A DNA stretch of 64,000 bases from Periconia sp. R9002. Lineage: Eukaryota > Ascomycota > Dothideomycetes > Pleosporales > Periconiaceae. Below, in pieces: positions 1 through 13,000 of this stretch (position 1 is its first letter; every line of letters begins with the position of its first letter). The stretch lies in contig JAMAHW010000028.1 in assembly GCA_023627715.1 (NCBI GenBank), positions 62,001-126,000 of the forward strand, in the 5' to 3' direction. The notes under the pieces were generated by a model, which saw only the letters and a list, made by a program, of their open reading frames with translations, was not told where the DNA came from and made no database searches. Both the position numbers and the translations under genes were made by a program.

Positions 1-1207
1 CCAGTTGAGATCTGCGATAAGGTAAGTTTGTTAGCGAGGAGCAACGCAGGGATGCTGTGTAGGGGGGGGATTGACATACAGCAATGCCAACGTACACCAG
101 CACGTAAGCGCCAATCAACCCATAACCGATGTTCATGTTTTGAATTAGAAAGGTTTCTTCGCTGTAGCTGACGGCGCGCTCTATCAAAAAAGGTTGACAG
201 AAATTGAAGCCGATCAGACATGCTCGGGGAGGAACGACCGCAAGTACAGGCCACTTCAACTTTTTCAAAGTCGCCGTAAAAAGAGAGTTGGGACCAGTAG
301 ATGTTACTAAATACGTCAACTACGTTAGCATGTGTTGGAATATGCTTTCCTGGACTGCTGACCTTTGCTCCACGCTGTGCGCAATTGATAATGCAAGTAC
401 TCGGCACGGAGATGTTTGTCGAGATGGAAAAGATCATCAACCGTGATCACGTTCGAGAAGCCCTTCCTCAGCAAGGAATTTTGCCACCAGAAGAGAGCAC
501 CACTGTACATGCCACTCGTAGCCTCCGGAGGTTCATTCGAAGATTCGGGGAGCAATAGGCTGCCTTTCCCCCTGGCCTCGAAGATGGCGAGGAACACCTT
601 CACTCCTAGCCTGGTGGTAAATAAGGTCGATATTGTTTCTAGGTCCAATGTCAAGGAATAACTGCGTGAGCGGGCGATATCTAGTAGAGTTGAGAAGAGA
701 AGGTAAAAGTTGAGGATAAACGAGGTTCGTATGGTGCGATTATGTTCGAGGTACGACAGCAGACACATCATGATGGAGCCAATAAGGCTCATAATGGCCG
801 AAGGAACGGCTCCGATATTCTTGTCGGGTTTTTGCACCCAGAGGATGACAGCCGCGAGATCGAAAGCGATTAAGAAAAACCATGCTATCTGAAATGAAGC
901 AGATTAGCATTTTGTTGAAATGGAGGAACGGAATATTGATGTGGTGAAGTGATTGTGTGATTCTCAAGGAGTTGTGTCCTACCAGCTTAACGGATACAAT
1001 CAACGATCCGGAGACCTTGATGTGTTTCCTCCATAGATATGCGATGCGAAACGGGGCGATGATGAGAATAAGCGATATGGGTACGATGGAAAAGATGGTC
1101 TCTTCGAACAACAAGGTGAAATCGAACCCTCCTCGACAGTGCTCTCCAGCGTAAGGCCCAAAAGTCTTATCGATCGCAGCACAGTTCTGCGAGGATTTTG
1201 ACGCCAT
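1..1207 (-). CDS. ABCC-type ABC transporter, N-terminal part (runs off left edge)
   Basis: This is the first ~329 residues of a full-length fungal ABCC (MRP/bile-acid type) transporter, which would export conjugates, toxins or peptides across a membrane. Coding exons on the minus strand are 1207-983, 888-363, 306-80 and 11-1. The introns (982-889, 362-307, 79-12) have GT-AG ends, and TGCTAAC and GCTAAC branch points are visible in the last two. The start MASKSSQNC leads into the family N-terminus (FGPYAGEHCRGGFDFTLLFE), then TMD0 helices, then the L0 linker with PEATSGMYSGALFWW and the DDLFHLD segment, then the first helices of TMD1 (LKKLKWPVLAVVPP...). The nucleotide-binding domains lie outside the window. 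It is transcribed away from the peptide synthetase. Export of that product is a contextual inference; a general multidrug pump is the alternative. Confidence 0.85.
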
Positions 1208-4200
1208 TGGAAGTGATGGGGAAAATCAATTGCCTTTCCTGAGGCAAAGATTCAAGGCATTAGGTGGAGCAGTGTTGGGATCGATGCGTTGATATTCGGA
1301 AGCGAAGACAACATGTACAAGATAAATTAGGAGCCACGCCGGAGCCACGCTACCCTTTTCATCAGCCGAAAGTACAGAAAATGGAATTCCACATACCTCA
1401 CTGGCGGTGGCAATTGTCGGGGGGACTCCAGCATGGGGAATGCAGCCATGGGTACTGGAAACGGTCATGCTTGGACGATCTTGAACAGTAAGCAACTATG
1501 AGTTTGTAATTCTTTTTTGATGACGATATAGACGGCCAGTGCTTTTAGCGTGAATATTCCAAGCAATGGTGCACAGGGACTGGAAATTACGTGTTTTTTT
1601 CATTGGGATGGTTAGGCGCTGTATAATGCCTACCCCTACAAACGTTGGCGAGCCTACAAGGAGGAGATGACGATGAGCCGCAGCATCGAATGATAGACAG
1701 CTGACTCGGCTTTCGCGAATGTCCTTCGAAACTAACTCGCAGTAGAATAGTTCAGGCGCACACGAGTTCTGCCCCTGTGAAGACGAACAATGGTAACAGG
1801 GCCTTGTGGTTGTGCCTTGGCGAATGAATTGTAGAACTTTGGTTTTACCGCATTTGTGGAAGGGATCGACGTCACTCCCATCGGATAGGTATTGGCTAGG
1901 AACCCGCTTGGACACGCGCCTCTCCCAACCTTAATCGCGCGACCAGATTCTAGCACACCACTCGACGGACTGATCTCCGCAAGCTAACGCTGCCCAGCGA
2001 ATATCGAACCCGGCCTGAAGGAATCCTTGCTATGATCCATCTGTGCTGATCGTAGCCATTGTCAGCGAACAGATGCAGAGAATTTCAGAATAGCAGTTCA
2101 AGTCGAGCACCCAGGAATAGAACAATTCCCACAAGCTCAACAATTTGCATTCTCACTTCTTTTTCCTGGCAGAAAATTTCAATGGTATAGCCACTAACAC
2201 TACTTAGCGCCGTGTAGATGCATATGTACTGACTAGTGAACATGCCTGTACAGTTAAACATCCTTCACTCACGTCAAGGCGAGTCAAAACGATGCGTATA
2301 ACCACATGTACATGACAATGCCGTTGACTGCCGGATCAACGGGTGACTGCAGATTGATGTTGCATTGCTGGCATAAAGATCAACGAGAAGCCTTCCTCTT
2401 TCACGAGGGTGAAATAGGATGCACTGTTGAAGGAAGCAGATGCCCGCAAGGGGGTGCAGGTCCGCGCATGGTGCGAGGATAGCCGTGAAGATGAGTGATG
2501 ACTGGGATCCGGTGGTGCAAACTCGTGTGGTGGGTCCTGTCATCAAAACTATGGGTTCTTACATGCATATAATCCGGACTACAGGGTGCAGCGGGCGTTG
2601 AAGTCTGAACGCAACATGCAAAACGTGGTTACTTTCGCTACATTTGACTGCAGGCAAGCATCATCCAATCATCCATCCAGTGATCCGTCCTCGTGTTGAG
2701 TGGAGATAAGTCGACAAGCGTGATTTGTGGTCGCCGTCGAAGGTAGGAAACCACTCGCGAAAGAGACGGTGAACATGTACCAAGGTCACTAAGTTTAAGA
2801 AGCGGCTGTGTGCGCTAAGGCTTTCATAGTTGTTTGTTCCGTAAATTTGCAGCTAATTCCAAACGCAACTAAGATCGGTTACTATGCCATCACCGATTTT
2901 TTTTAAACAAAAAACAAAGCACGAGCTGTCTAGCCATGGAAATTTCGGGAATAGCCGGTGGACCTGCATGGAAGAAAAGTGCTACCTTTTAGCTTGGGCG
3001 CGGGAATGTCTGAAGCTTGGTTCTGGTAATGTAGGGTGATATTCATAATGATCAGGGTGTCGGATCATGAACTGCGCAATTTTTGACAAGCAACAAGGTG
3101 TGAATAATCAATCATGGATGTACACGACATACCTGTGTAACAAAACATGGCATGATTCGAAAGCACCGATGACGGAACGCGCAAGCAAATGTGGTACGTG
3201 GATGCAGTTGTGTGACGGTGGCACTCAGCAGTGGATAGTCATGATGGTATTCGTGCCCGTGTTCATACAAGTACATATGTCACCAAAAGCTCTGGCAAAC
3301 TGATCCTCTAGCCTAGCCAACTGCTGCCATGCAAGGGTTCCGGCTTTAGAAAAGAGCTGCTTGAAAGCTTTGAATATCCTCTCATCATTCAGACCATTTC
3401 TGGAGAGGAACTCTAATGCCTCCGAATTTCGAGGTGCCGATCTTCAAAATACGTGAGCTTCATTGATGGCTAGTCTCATGTCGATCCGCGCTAATCAAAT
3501 GGTGGAGGAAGCGTTCCGAGTGCCTCATGGGTCATCTGTAGTGACCCTAAAATGAGTTGGAGGAGGCGTTCCACAACAGGTGGCTATTGCAGAAGGTGAA
3601 TACGAACAAGCCGAAACATGGTGCCTGCGAGGTTCATTTGGGTAAATGAGGAGCCCCTATACCTGGGCCAAAAGCACCAAGAAGAGGAAGGCAAGATCGG
3701 TATTCGGTCAAGCACCCCACATTGAGAGGTGCATCGATGTACATGGGCATGGCAAAGTGTTACGGCAGAGCATCTCGAGAGATCGAGCCGGTAGTCACAA
3801 GAGCCGGGTCTCCCTGTCGCTGTTCAGGCTGAAAGGCGGTGGATGTGGCTAGTCTGGTGAGCGGAGCAGAGTTTTTCAGCGAGTTGTCAGGACTCCATAG
3901 ATGAAGACAGGGGTGGGGAGCTAGCGGGCCCAAGACCGTGGAAACACGAACTTGACGGCCACCACACGGGGAATGGCGCCATGGCGGTGCGCTGGGGTGC
4001 GCAGGGTTGGTATACCCAAATAGATCGAAGTTGCTGGTCAAGTCGCGGAGGCATGAAACAAGGGCAGGGGGCTGACGAGAAAGTGGTGTGCGCCCCCGGA
4101 GACGACGCAACGGGTACGGGCGGACGAAGCCGTGAGGTAGTTAGTGGGAGTTCTGACAGTTGGTGGTGGCTAATCACCACCAGCGCAGCTACAGTACCTA

Positions 4201-7004
4201 GTTAGTGCTCACTGTGAGTTGTAGAGGCCAATACGGCACTGTCGGAAGAACAGAAACAAGGGCAGAGGGCGGGAATCCGTTGGCAAGCGCATGTCCAAGG
4301 AAAGGAATCTAGCCAGCATCCAGGCTAGGCCAGCCTAGCCACGCGGCAACTACAGTGGTGACCTGCTCCGTTCTAGCACCAACTGAGGGCTTGCGCACAG
4401 GCTGCATATGTACATATGTACAAGTGGAGCTCGTTCTGCAAATGGTGAAGGGCGTCATGGGGTGGAAACCAGATTTGGGCGGGTGAGGCGAGGCGAGGGC
4501 GGAAAAAGAAACAAACGTCAACGAGAAGGACGATGGCTATGAGATTGAAGTTTAGAAAGACTTCACAGTTGATAACACGAGGAAGGACCGATACATTCAG
4601 CCAGCCAAGGGAAGGCGGAGGCCAGCAAAGTGATGACGTCTGGGTGGCGTAGCTATGTATGCTAGCTAGGCAGCAGCGGCGGAAGAAATCGTCAGTGGGA
4701 GCAGTCGCAAAGTACGAGATGGAGATGCAGAATACAAGCTGGAATGGGACAGATGGGGAAGAGAAGAAGGGCAAAAAAAGGGTGGTGATTGCTGGCGGTG
4801 GTGAGGTGTGAGGAGAGGATACAGGTCAGGTCAGGATGGGCGGATCGACCTCGGCCAGGTATTTTCCACCCCCATGTTGCGGAAGGCACATGCCCGCACC
4901 CTAAACGGTCCTAGCGCCCCGGCAAGGTGGGGAAGAGATTTACCTTGGCCGCCTTAGCACATTGCCTGTTTCGGTTAGCCCCATGGACTTACCCGACGCC
5001 TCATCTTGATCCATCTATCCCCTGGTTCGCATTCATCATTCCTACCTATACCTATCCATCCTTCTATGGGCTCCTTCATTCTCGCATTGACCGTGCGGAC
5101 CTCGCGTACATACGTGTCTATAGCGTCTTATTGTTGCATTGCAACTATCCACTCACCGCTTACACGCATCAATGTACTTTGCTTGCATACACCTGGATAT
5201 CATTGATCATTGTGAAAAATTCACTCCGTCCACGTGAGTTTTGCACTTGTGTTACTTGTATTGGAATAGACTCACAGTGATGGAAAGAATCCCCCCGTTT
5301 TTCTACCGGCACTGAATTTTTGTTTGGTGGGGGTCAAGTTCTAGCCTAGCGCCCACCGCACGCCATACCCACGTACCTTTGAAAGCTCTGTAATCAGGTG
5401 CTTCAGTAACTTATTGTTGGTGTTCTTTTCTTTTCCTTCCCCCCCCTTCTAAAACCATCTCATGCCATTCTACCCTCTCTACATAATTTAGGTTACCGTA
5501 TGCACAAATTTATCGAGAATGTGCAGACAGACGCCAGCATCCCTACAGCACGCCACTTACTATGTGCATATGTACTTGAACGGTTTGATTAGTGCAACGA
5601 TTACCCCAAAGCACTACATGTGGTTAGTCTCGCCAAGGTGCCCCTGCTACTCGTACGTGTCCGCGACAAGAGGCTGCTACTATTAGTTTGATTTGCACTG
5701 CCCATTCACCGTGCTAGAACGCCTTCCTTGACTTTGGATTTGCCTGTCGAACAACAGCCATTAGAGTCGCCTTCATTTCTATTTTCTTCGCACTTGCAGT
5801 CCTTGCATTTCGCCGCGGACCGATGATGGAAAGTAAAGTGTGTCGGGCGGTCCGTGAACCTGAACTCGTATTGTGGTAGTCCAACTCGGTTCTTATGCAA
5901 CCCCTTCAATCTATTTGCACTCTGAGCTGCCAACCACTCCTTTCTCCACGTCTTAGCTGGCTTTCCAGAAACCGGTTATGTTTGCCTCCTCGTGGTCAAA
6001 GCAGCAGCCACCCATTGGTGTAGATGCGCATTGCGCCACAGAAGTTGAACATTTGCCATTCTCCAGGCCCCAACACGAGAAGAGGGCCATGTTGTTTGAC
6101 GCTTCGACATCTTCAGACCCAGTCTTTGCCTCTCTTGGAATGGAGCTTCAGCTACTTGGCCCATATTGGGATTTTGTGGTTCGTAGCCACTTTTTCCGCG
6201 CCATGGCTCTCCACTTTGCTGCGCTGGTACATGACACATCAAAAAATAGACCCGCCAGCTTTACCCGCAGCATGCCGGCTACTTGGCCCGTAACACGACG
6301 CTTCCCCACTCCCCCTGGGCGTTCGCCTCTCCCGACGTACAGAAGCATTATTGCTAGCTATGACATCATCCCGTCTTTACGGCAATGAATAGCGCTGAAG
6401 GATTCCAATGTTTTCTGAGTCGGTCCAAATGAAGGCTCGTGATATCGAGATCACTCCAGCCCATAGCTGTTCCCCTTGCCCTGGTCGATCGTGGCATGGA
6501 CCCTTGTCCTAATGTTCTATAGCTCTTTTGATCATCGTAGCTCCTGACTGCTTATTGTGATATGCCAGCTCTGTTCATCTCGCCATGCTCGTATAGCTTG
6601 ATTCCATCCTAGAAGCTTTCAAGCAGTACCTACCGAGTGTGCAGCCCCTGCAGTGTTACCGATAATAATTTTTCTTCTTTTCTATCCCATCTTTTGATGC
6701 GAAGCTCTACGCTCTAAACTTAATTCAATACCCTACAGAAGAGCTCACAAAGCTCTCTTTCTCCCACATATTGCTCGACGTTTTTCGACCGTCCGCCTCT
6801 CGACCCGTTCCATAACCAAAAATCTGGGTAATACATATCGATCTGTGAAACGCACAACAAAACGAACCATCGAGGCGTTACTTGTCGACTACTGTGTACC
6901 AATTGACTGAAGCAATTGCTCGTAGTGAGCTAAGTCAAAAGCATTGCAGTAAGTACTTCTTCCAACGCGTAATTTCTAACCGAATTGTTTTCCATTCTTC
7001 CATT
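1208..7004. other. 5.8 kb gene-poor region between ABC transporter and NRPS
   Basis: No coding region here is convincing: open frames are short (139 codons at most), resemble no family I know and do not splice into a longer product. It must contain the promoters of both divergent genes. Pyrimidine-rich tracts sit near 5424-5455 and 6665-6690. I saw no transposon ends or tRNA. A diverged pseudogene cannot be excluded by eye. Confidence 0.5.
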
Positions 7005-10000
7005 ATGGCCTCCACATCACCGCAGAAGAGGTCATGTATCTTTCCAGGAGGAGCCGGCGCAGCCGGTGGTGTACAGCCGCGACCGTTGTCCGTCCGAGTA
7101 GAATTGAGCCATCCGGAGCTTGTTCAACGGCTTCTGCCAAACAGTGATGACACCACGTCGCTGGTAGCCGCCGTGCAAGCGACATGGTCGCTGTTGTTGC
7201 GTATATATACGGGATTGAACAATATATGCTTCGGCATTCAGAGAATTGGTGATGGCGGTAGTGTGTCGACCACAGAGGATGGCGCAGTCTTTACTATGAC
7301 CGTTGACGATGGTTCAACTGTGGAGTACCTCCTCAGTCAGGTTGGCGCCGGCAACTGTGTGACGGTCACACAGGCAGATGAACCCCACGTGTACAACACG
7401 GGGATATTGTTCCGGTTTGCTGGTGCCAATGGTACACAATCCACAAAAGCCGCTACTATGGGCGATGCTGTAGGTTGCCGCCATCGAGTTTAAGCTTTCA
7501 CAACACGGCTAATTGAGACATAGTGCAACCTCCGACTTCTTGTCAAGTTTTTGAAGTCGGGTGTCAGCATCTTCCTAGAATATCGTAACCGAGCCATCCC
7601 TACCGACCAAGCGCGAAACATTGCTAGTACCGTTGACAACTTGCTGTCTTGTATACTTTCTTCGCCCAGTCAGATCGTGGGCGATATTGATGCTCTTAGT
7701 GAGCGCAACAGGCTTTTGATAGAAAACTGGAATGCTGCTCCTGTGGTCGAGGTCAAAGGGACGGTTCACGATACCATCGTCGCCATCACCAAGAGACACC
7801 CGGACGAGCAGGCCATATGTGCTTGGGATGGTGAAGTTAGCTACCGCGAGCTCGCTGACGACGCTGCGCGACTTGCAGTGCACCTTATTGAGACTGGTGT
7901 TGGTCCAGAGGTAGTCGTGCCGCTTTGCTTTGACAAGTCGAAGTGGAATGTGGTTGCCGTCCTTGGCGTGCTTATGGCGGGTGGCTGCTGTAAGTCGTTC
8001 TTCATTTTAATGTTCCCTTTTTCCTTCCCCCCTCTTTGCTCTTCCGGCGACTGTGCATATTTGCCGTGACAGCAATTACGTCTTGGGATTTTGTGAGGAT
8101 TCTCTGTATGCTCCACCAAATTGCACGCATGTATACACCTGCCAGTGTCAGCAGTGAAAGAGTAATTCGATGTGCACGCCATCAATCTATGCAGTGCATG
8201 ATATATAACTGCGCATCACCCAAAAGAGCGTGATACTCCCCATTTAAATTCATGTATGCACCGTTGCATGTCATGCTGCCTATTCGCAAAGATTTTTTTT
8301 TCTGCCCTTGTTTCCGATCTTGCCGTCTTACTCTTTTTCAATGTGTCGTCTATGATGGCGATAAGAACCAGACAAAAAGAGTTACACAAAACTGACTCCA
8401 TATAGTCCTTCCATTAGATCCCGAAGCCCCGAAAGAAAGAATCCATCACCTCGTCAGCGTCACAAAGGCAAAGACTGTACTTTGTTCACCTCAACACTCC
8501 CACCACTTCGGCGACGTGGTGGACAATATAGTATCTCTTGATAAAACTTTCCTCGCCAATCTGAGGCCTCCTTCACACCACCTAGAAAGCCGAGCAGAAC
8601 CCCACAATGCAGCGTACATTATTCCCACCTCGGGAACGACTGGGCAGCCCAAGCTCACTCAGGTTGAGCACGGAAATTTCTGCAGCAGCGCCCAGGCGCA
8701 TTATGCTGGGCTAGGTATGGATGCTGCCAAACCACTGCGTGTATTACAGTTCGCTGCGCATTCGTTCGATGCCTCTATTATCGAAATTTTGACACCTCTC
8801 ATGGTCGGTGGGACTACATGTATCCCAGACGAGCAAACCCGCCTCAACGATGTCACCAAGGCCATGAACGATATGCGCGTTACATATGCGCAGCTCACTC
8901 CGACCTTTGTTCGCTTCCTCGAGCCTTCCATGGTCCCAAGCCTGATGACTATCGTCCTCATGGGTGAAGCAATGTCACAATCCAATCTTGAAACCTGGTC
9001 GAAAATCAACTTGGTCAATGGGTAAAAACATTATTCTATCCTGGTCTATCCATCACTGACAGACAACAGATACGGACCAAGTGAATGCTCAGTAGCCAGC
9101 GTTTCGAGAACTCGGATGACCTCAAAATCGGACCCCAGGAATATTGGAACTCCGATTGGATGCCGTAGTTGGGTGGTAGACCCATCCAATCGACAGAGAC
9201 GACTCCCTATCGGATGCACGGGGGAACTCGTTATTGAAGGTCCCATCGTCGCCCGCGGCTACCTTAATGATCCCGAGAAAACCAGCGCAGCCTTTGTCAC
9301 CGATTTGCACTGGATTGGAGAATCATCTCGCGCGTATCTCACTGGCGATCTCGTTTTCCAAAACTGCGACGGAAGTTTCAATATCGTAGGAAGAAAGGAC
9401 AACCAAGTGGTAAGTTAAGATTCCACCACAGCCCCATTTCTTCGCTAATATTTGCTAGAAATATCACGGGCAACGTATAGAACTCTTAGAGATTGAACAT
9501 CACCTCAACCTCGAATCCGTCATCGAACACAATTTGGTGTTCCTGCCAAAGGATGGGCCGTGCAAGGAACGCCTAGTAGCTGTCATTTCACTTGCCGAGT
9601 ATTCTTCGGACGAAGAACCACTGGTATTCTTTCAAGGCGCACAAAAAGCGGAAATCTATTCAAAGATCGAAGGAGTTCGTTCCCGCGTCTCAGAACGTTT
9701 GCCATTTTACATGCTACCAACGGTGTGGATTGCGGTGGGATCGCTTCCTCGCCTTCCGTCTGGCAAGCTTGATAGGAAATCTGTCGCTCAATGGCTGACG
9801 GACATGTCTACCGAGACTTACCAGCAAGCCATTCCCGGAGTGGAGGGTACAGAAACGTTCAAGGAAGCTTCTTCAGATATGGAATCTCTTCTTCGCGTAG
9901 TGTGGGCTCATGTCCTTAACCTATCAGAGCAACAGGTTCCATTGGATCGTCCTTTCCTGGCGCTAGGTGGTGACTCTATCAGCTCTATGCAAGTTATGGG

Positions 10001-13000
10001 TCAGTGCCGTAAGAAAGGCATCACTCTGGGAGTGCAGGAAATTCTCCGTAGTCGCTCTATACATCAACTTGCCACGATTGCTAAAGTCACCGGAAATTCA
10101 CAAGAAGATGTTGAAGAGGAGTACGACGTACCTTTTGAACTAACGCCAATTCAATCACTGTGGTTCCAGCTTCCGAACCAAGGTCATGGTCACTTCAATC
10201 AGTCATTCTATCTCCGCGTTCAACAGAGGGTGGCAGTAGATGCTTTTCTCGCCGCTGTTGAGCAGCTCGTCTTACGCCATTCTATGCTTCGAGCAAGGTT
10301 TTCAACTTCCAAGGACGGCGTTTGGCAGCAGAGGCTCACTCAAGACGTCAAGAATTCTTATCGCTTTCGCAGTCACAGAGTGTCAAGTAAGAACGAGATT
10401 GACACTCTTATCGAAGATTCACAAAAGTGCCTTGACCATGTCAACGGTCCTCTAATTGCTGCAGATCTCTTCGAGGTTGGCAATGAACAACACGCTTTCC
10501 TAGTAGGACACCACCTCGTCATTGACCTTGTCACGTGGCGTCTGCTACTGGAAGAGCTCGAAGACATATTGAAGGGTGAGGCACTTCTACCGCCCGCGTT
10601 ACCATTTCAGAAATGGGCTCAGCTCCAACGCGAGCATGCCCTCTCCCTGCCCATTGACAAAGTCCTCCCTCCAGTCGATGTGCGCCCGATCGATTTTTCC
10701 TACTGGGGTATTGAGCACGCAGATAACACGTATGGAAATGCTGGTCACGCAAGTTTCGAGCTGGATCAAGCCCTCACGGGTTTGTTTCTCACGGAGTGCC
10801 ATACGCCGCTGAGAACTGAGCCGGTAGAGGTTCTTCTGGCTGCATTGATCCAATCTTGGTCTGAAGTTTTCACCGATAGATTGCCTCCGGCTGTTTTCAA
10901 CGAAGGGCATGGACGAGAGCCGTGGAGTTCTGAAATAGACATTTCACGCACGGTTGGGTGGTTCACTACCTGTAAGTATAACCTTGAGGTTCAAATTGCA
11001 AATGAAGGTGTATCAAGGCATGCCTATCTACACTAATTCATGCTTACCTTTGTAAATCTAGTATATCCTGTCTTAACGAGCACCTCCGAGGATTTTGTCG
11101 AAACTGTTCGCAAGGTGAAAGATTTGCGCCGTCAGATTCCAGCGAATGGAAGGCCTTACTTTGCTCGTCGATGCCTCACACCTGAAGGCCGCGAAAAGTT
11201 CGAAAGTCACTGGCCTATGGAAATATCATTCAACTACCTTGGTCAATATCAAGTAAGAATCTTTATCATATAGTTTCGGCTGTGTATACTGACTGTTCCA
11301 ACAGCAATTGGAGCGAACCGACGCCCTCCTACAGCCCCTAGAAAGCATGGCGGGAGAAACTCGGGAGGCAGGCGGTACGGCCGATGTCGGTTTCAAAGCA
11401 CCACGCTTCGCTCTTTTTGAAATATCTGCCATTGTTTTCAAGGGACACCTGAAGTTTGCATTCACATTCAACCGACACATGCAACATCAAGACAAGATAA
11501 CACAGTGGGTGTCTCAGTGCCGCGAGACGCTCGTTCGTATGATAGAAACGCTACCGAAACTGGAAGCAAAACCTACCATGAGCGACTTCCCTCTCCTCTC
11601 CCTGACAGAAGATCGCTTCCATTCCATGTTGGAACGGCTTTCCAAGTTGGGTATTTCACCATCTGAATTGGAAGACGCCTATCCTTGCTCCAGCATGCAG
11701 GAAGGCCTGTTGCTTTCTCAGTCGAAAGATGCGGGATTCTATGCTGCTGTGACTGTTCACGAGCTCGTGCTTCCAAAAGGCCGCATAGACTGGCAAAAAG
11801 TAGTTGACGCCTGGGGCCAGGTCGTTCAGCATCACCCAGCGCTCCGCACCATTTTCCTGGAAAACGTAGGAGCCGAAGAGGGTTTATATGACCAGATTGT
11901 TCTGAGGAGAGTGAACTCAAACATTGTCCATATTGAGTGTGCCAACAAGGAAGACGCACTGGCCAGGATTGAGAAACAACGATCTGTTAGTTACGAGAAC
12001 GGTCGGAGCCCGCCTCATCGATTTACAGTATGCAAAACAGCCGATGGAAAGGTCATAGTCTGTCTTGAAATCAGCCACGCCATTATGGATGGACACTCTA
12101 TGAGCCTTTTGACAAAAAACCTCGTAGAAGCTTACGAGGGTCAACTGCGCAGTGAGGGGCCGTCATACAGCGACTACATCTCGCACCTCATGAGCCAACC
12201 ACAAGAAGAAAGCCTCGACTACTGGAAGACATACCTCGCCGGAAGTGAAATCTGCTCTTTCCCAGTCCTGGACGATAACGTGACTGTCGAAAAAGAGTTG
12301 AAATCAATCCGCGTAGATTTCGGCGGGATCAGCATTCTCGATCTTCAAAACCTGTGCAACGCGAACGGGATCACTCTTTCTAACATTTTCCATGTTGCTT
12401 GGGCGATCACGCTAAGCTGCTATGTCGGAAGCAAAGATGTGACATTTGGCTATCTTACATCTGCCCGAGACTCTCAAGAGATTCCCCGCGTTCAGGACAT
12501 GGTTGGCCCCATCATCAACACCCTTGTATGTCGCGTCAATCTCTCCGAAGGATCCAAGTCTGTTTTGGATATCTTGCAAGACGTGCAGAAAGATTATATG
12601 GATGCCATTCCTCATCGCCACATCGCACTTGCAGAGGTGCAGCATACTCTAGGGCTAGCAGGCGCAAACCTTTTCAATACAGCTCTGTCGTACCGCAGAC
12701 TTCCCCCTCAAGCGCCAATCACTGAGAAAGGTCTTCACTTAGTCGAAGTCGCGCCCATTTACGACCCCACGGAATACCCTGTATCTATCAACATCGAAGT
12801 TTCCGATGATGATGCGATGGTCGATTTAGATTATTGGACTGATCACATCTCAGCTGGGCACGCTGCTAATGTTGCTAGCACGTTCGTGAGGGCCATCGAG
12901 AATATCGTCTTCAACGCCACCCAATCGTTCTCTACGCTCAACCACCTCAGCGGTAAACAGCTTCAGCAGATTCGAACATGGAACGTTGTTCCTGAAACGC

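Noticed and set aside
1208..2000. Minus-strand open frames upstream of the ABC transporter as further exons
   Set aside because: The ABC protein already has a family-like N-terminus at 1207, and these frames match nothing.
4927..5280. 117-codon plus-strand frame
   Set aside because: Low-complexity composition, no recognisable motif and no supporting splice sites.
5706..5933. Small Cys-rich minus-strand frame (KCKDCKCEEN)
   Set aside because: The cysteines are confined to one short patch, there is no signal peptide or known family, and frames on the other strand are equally open.
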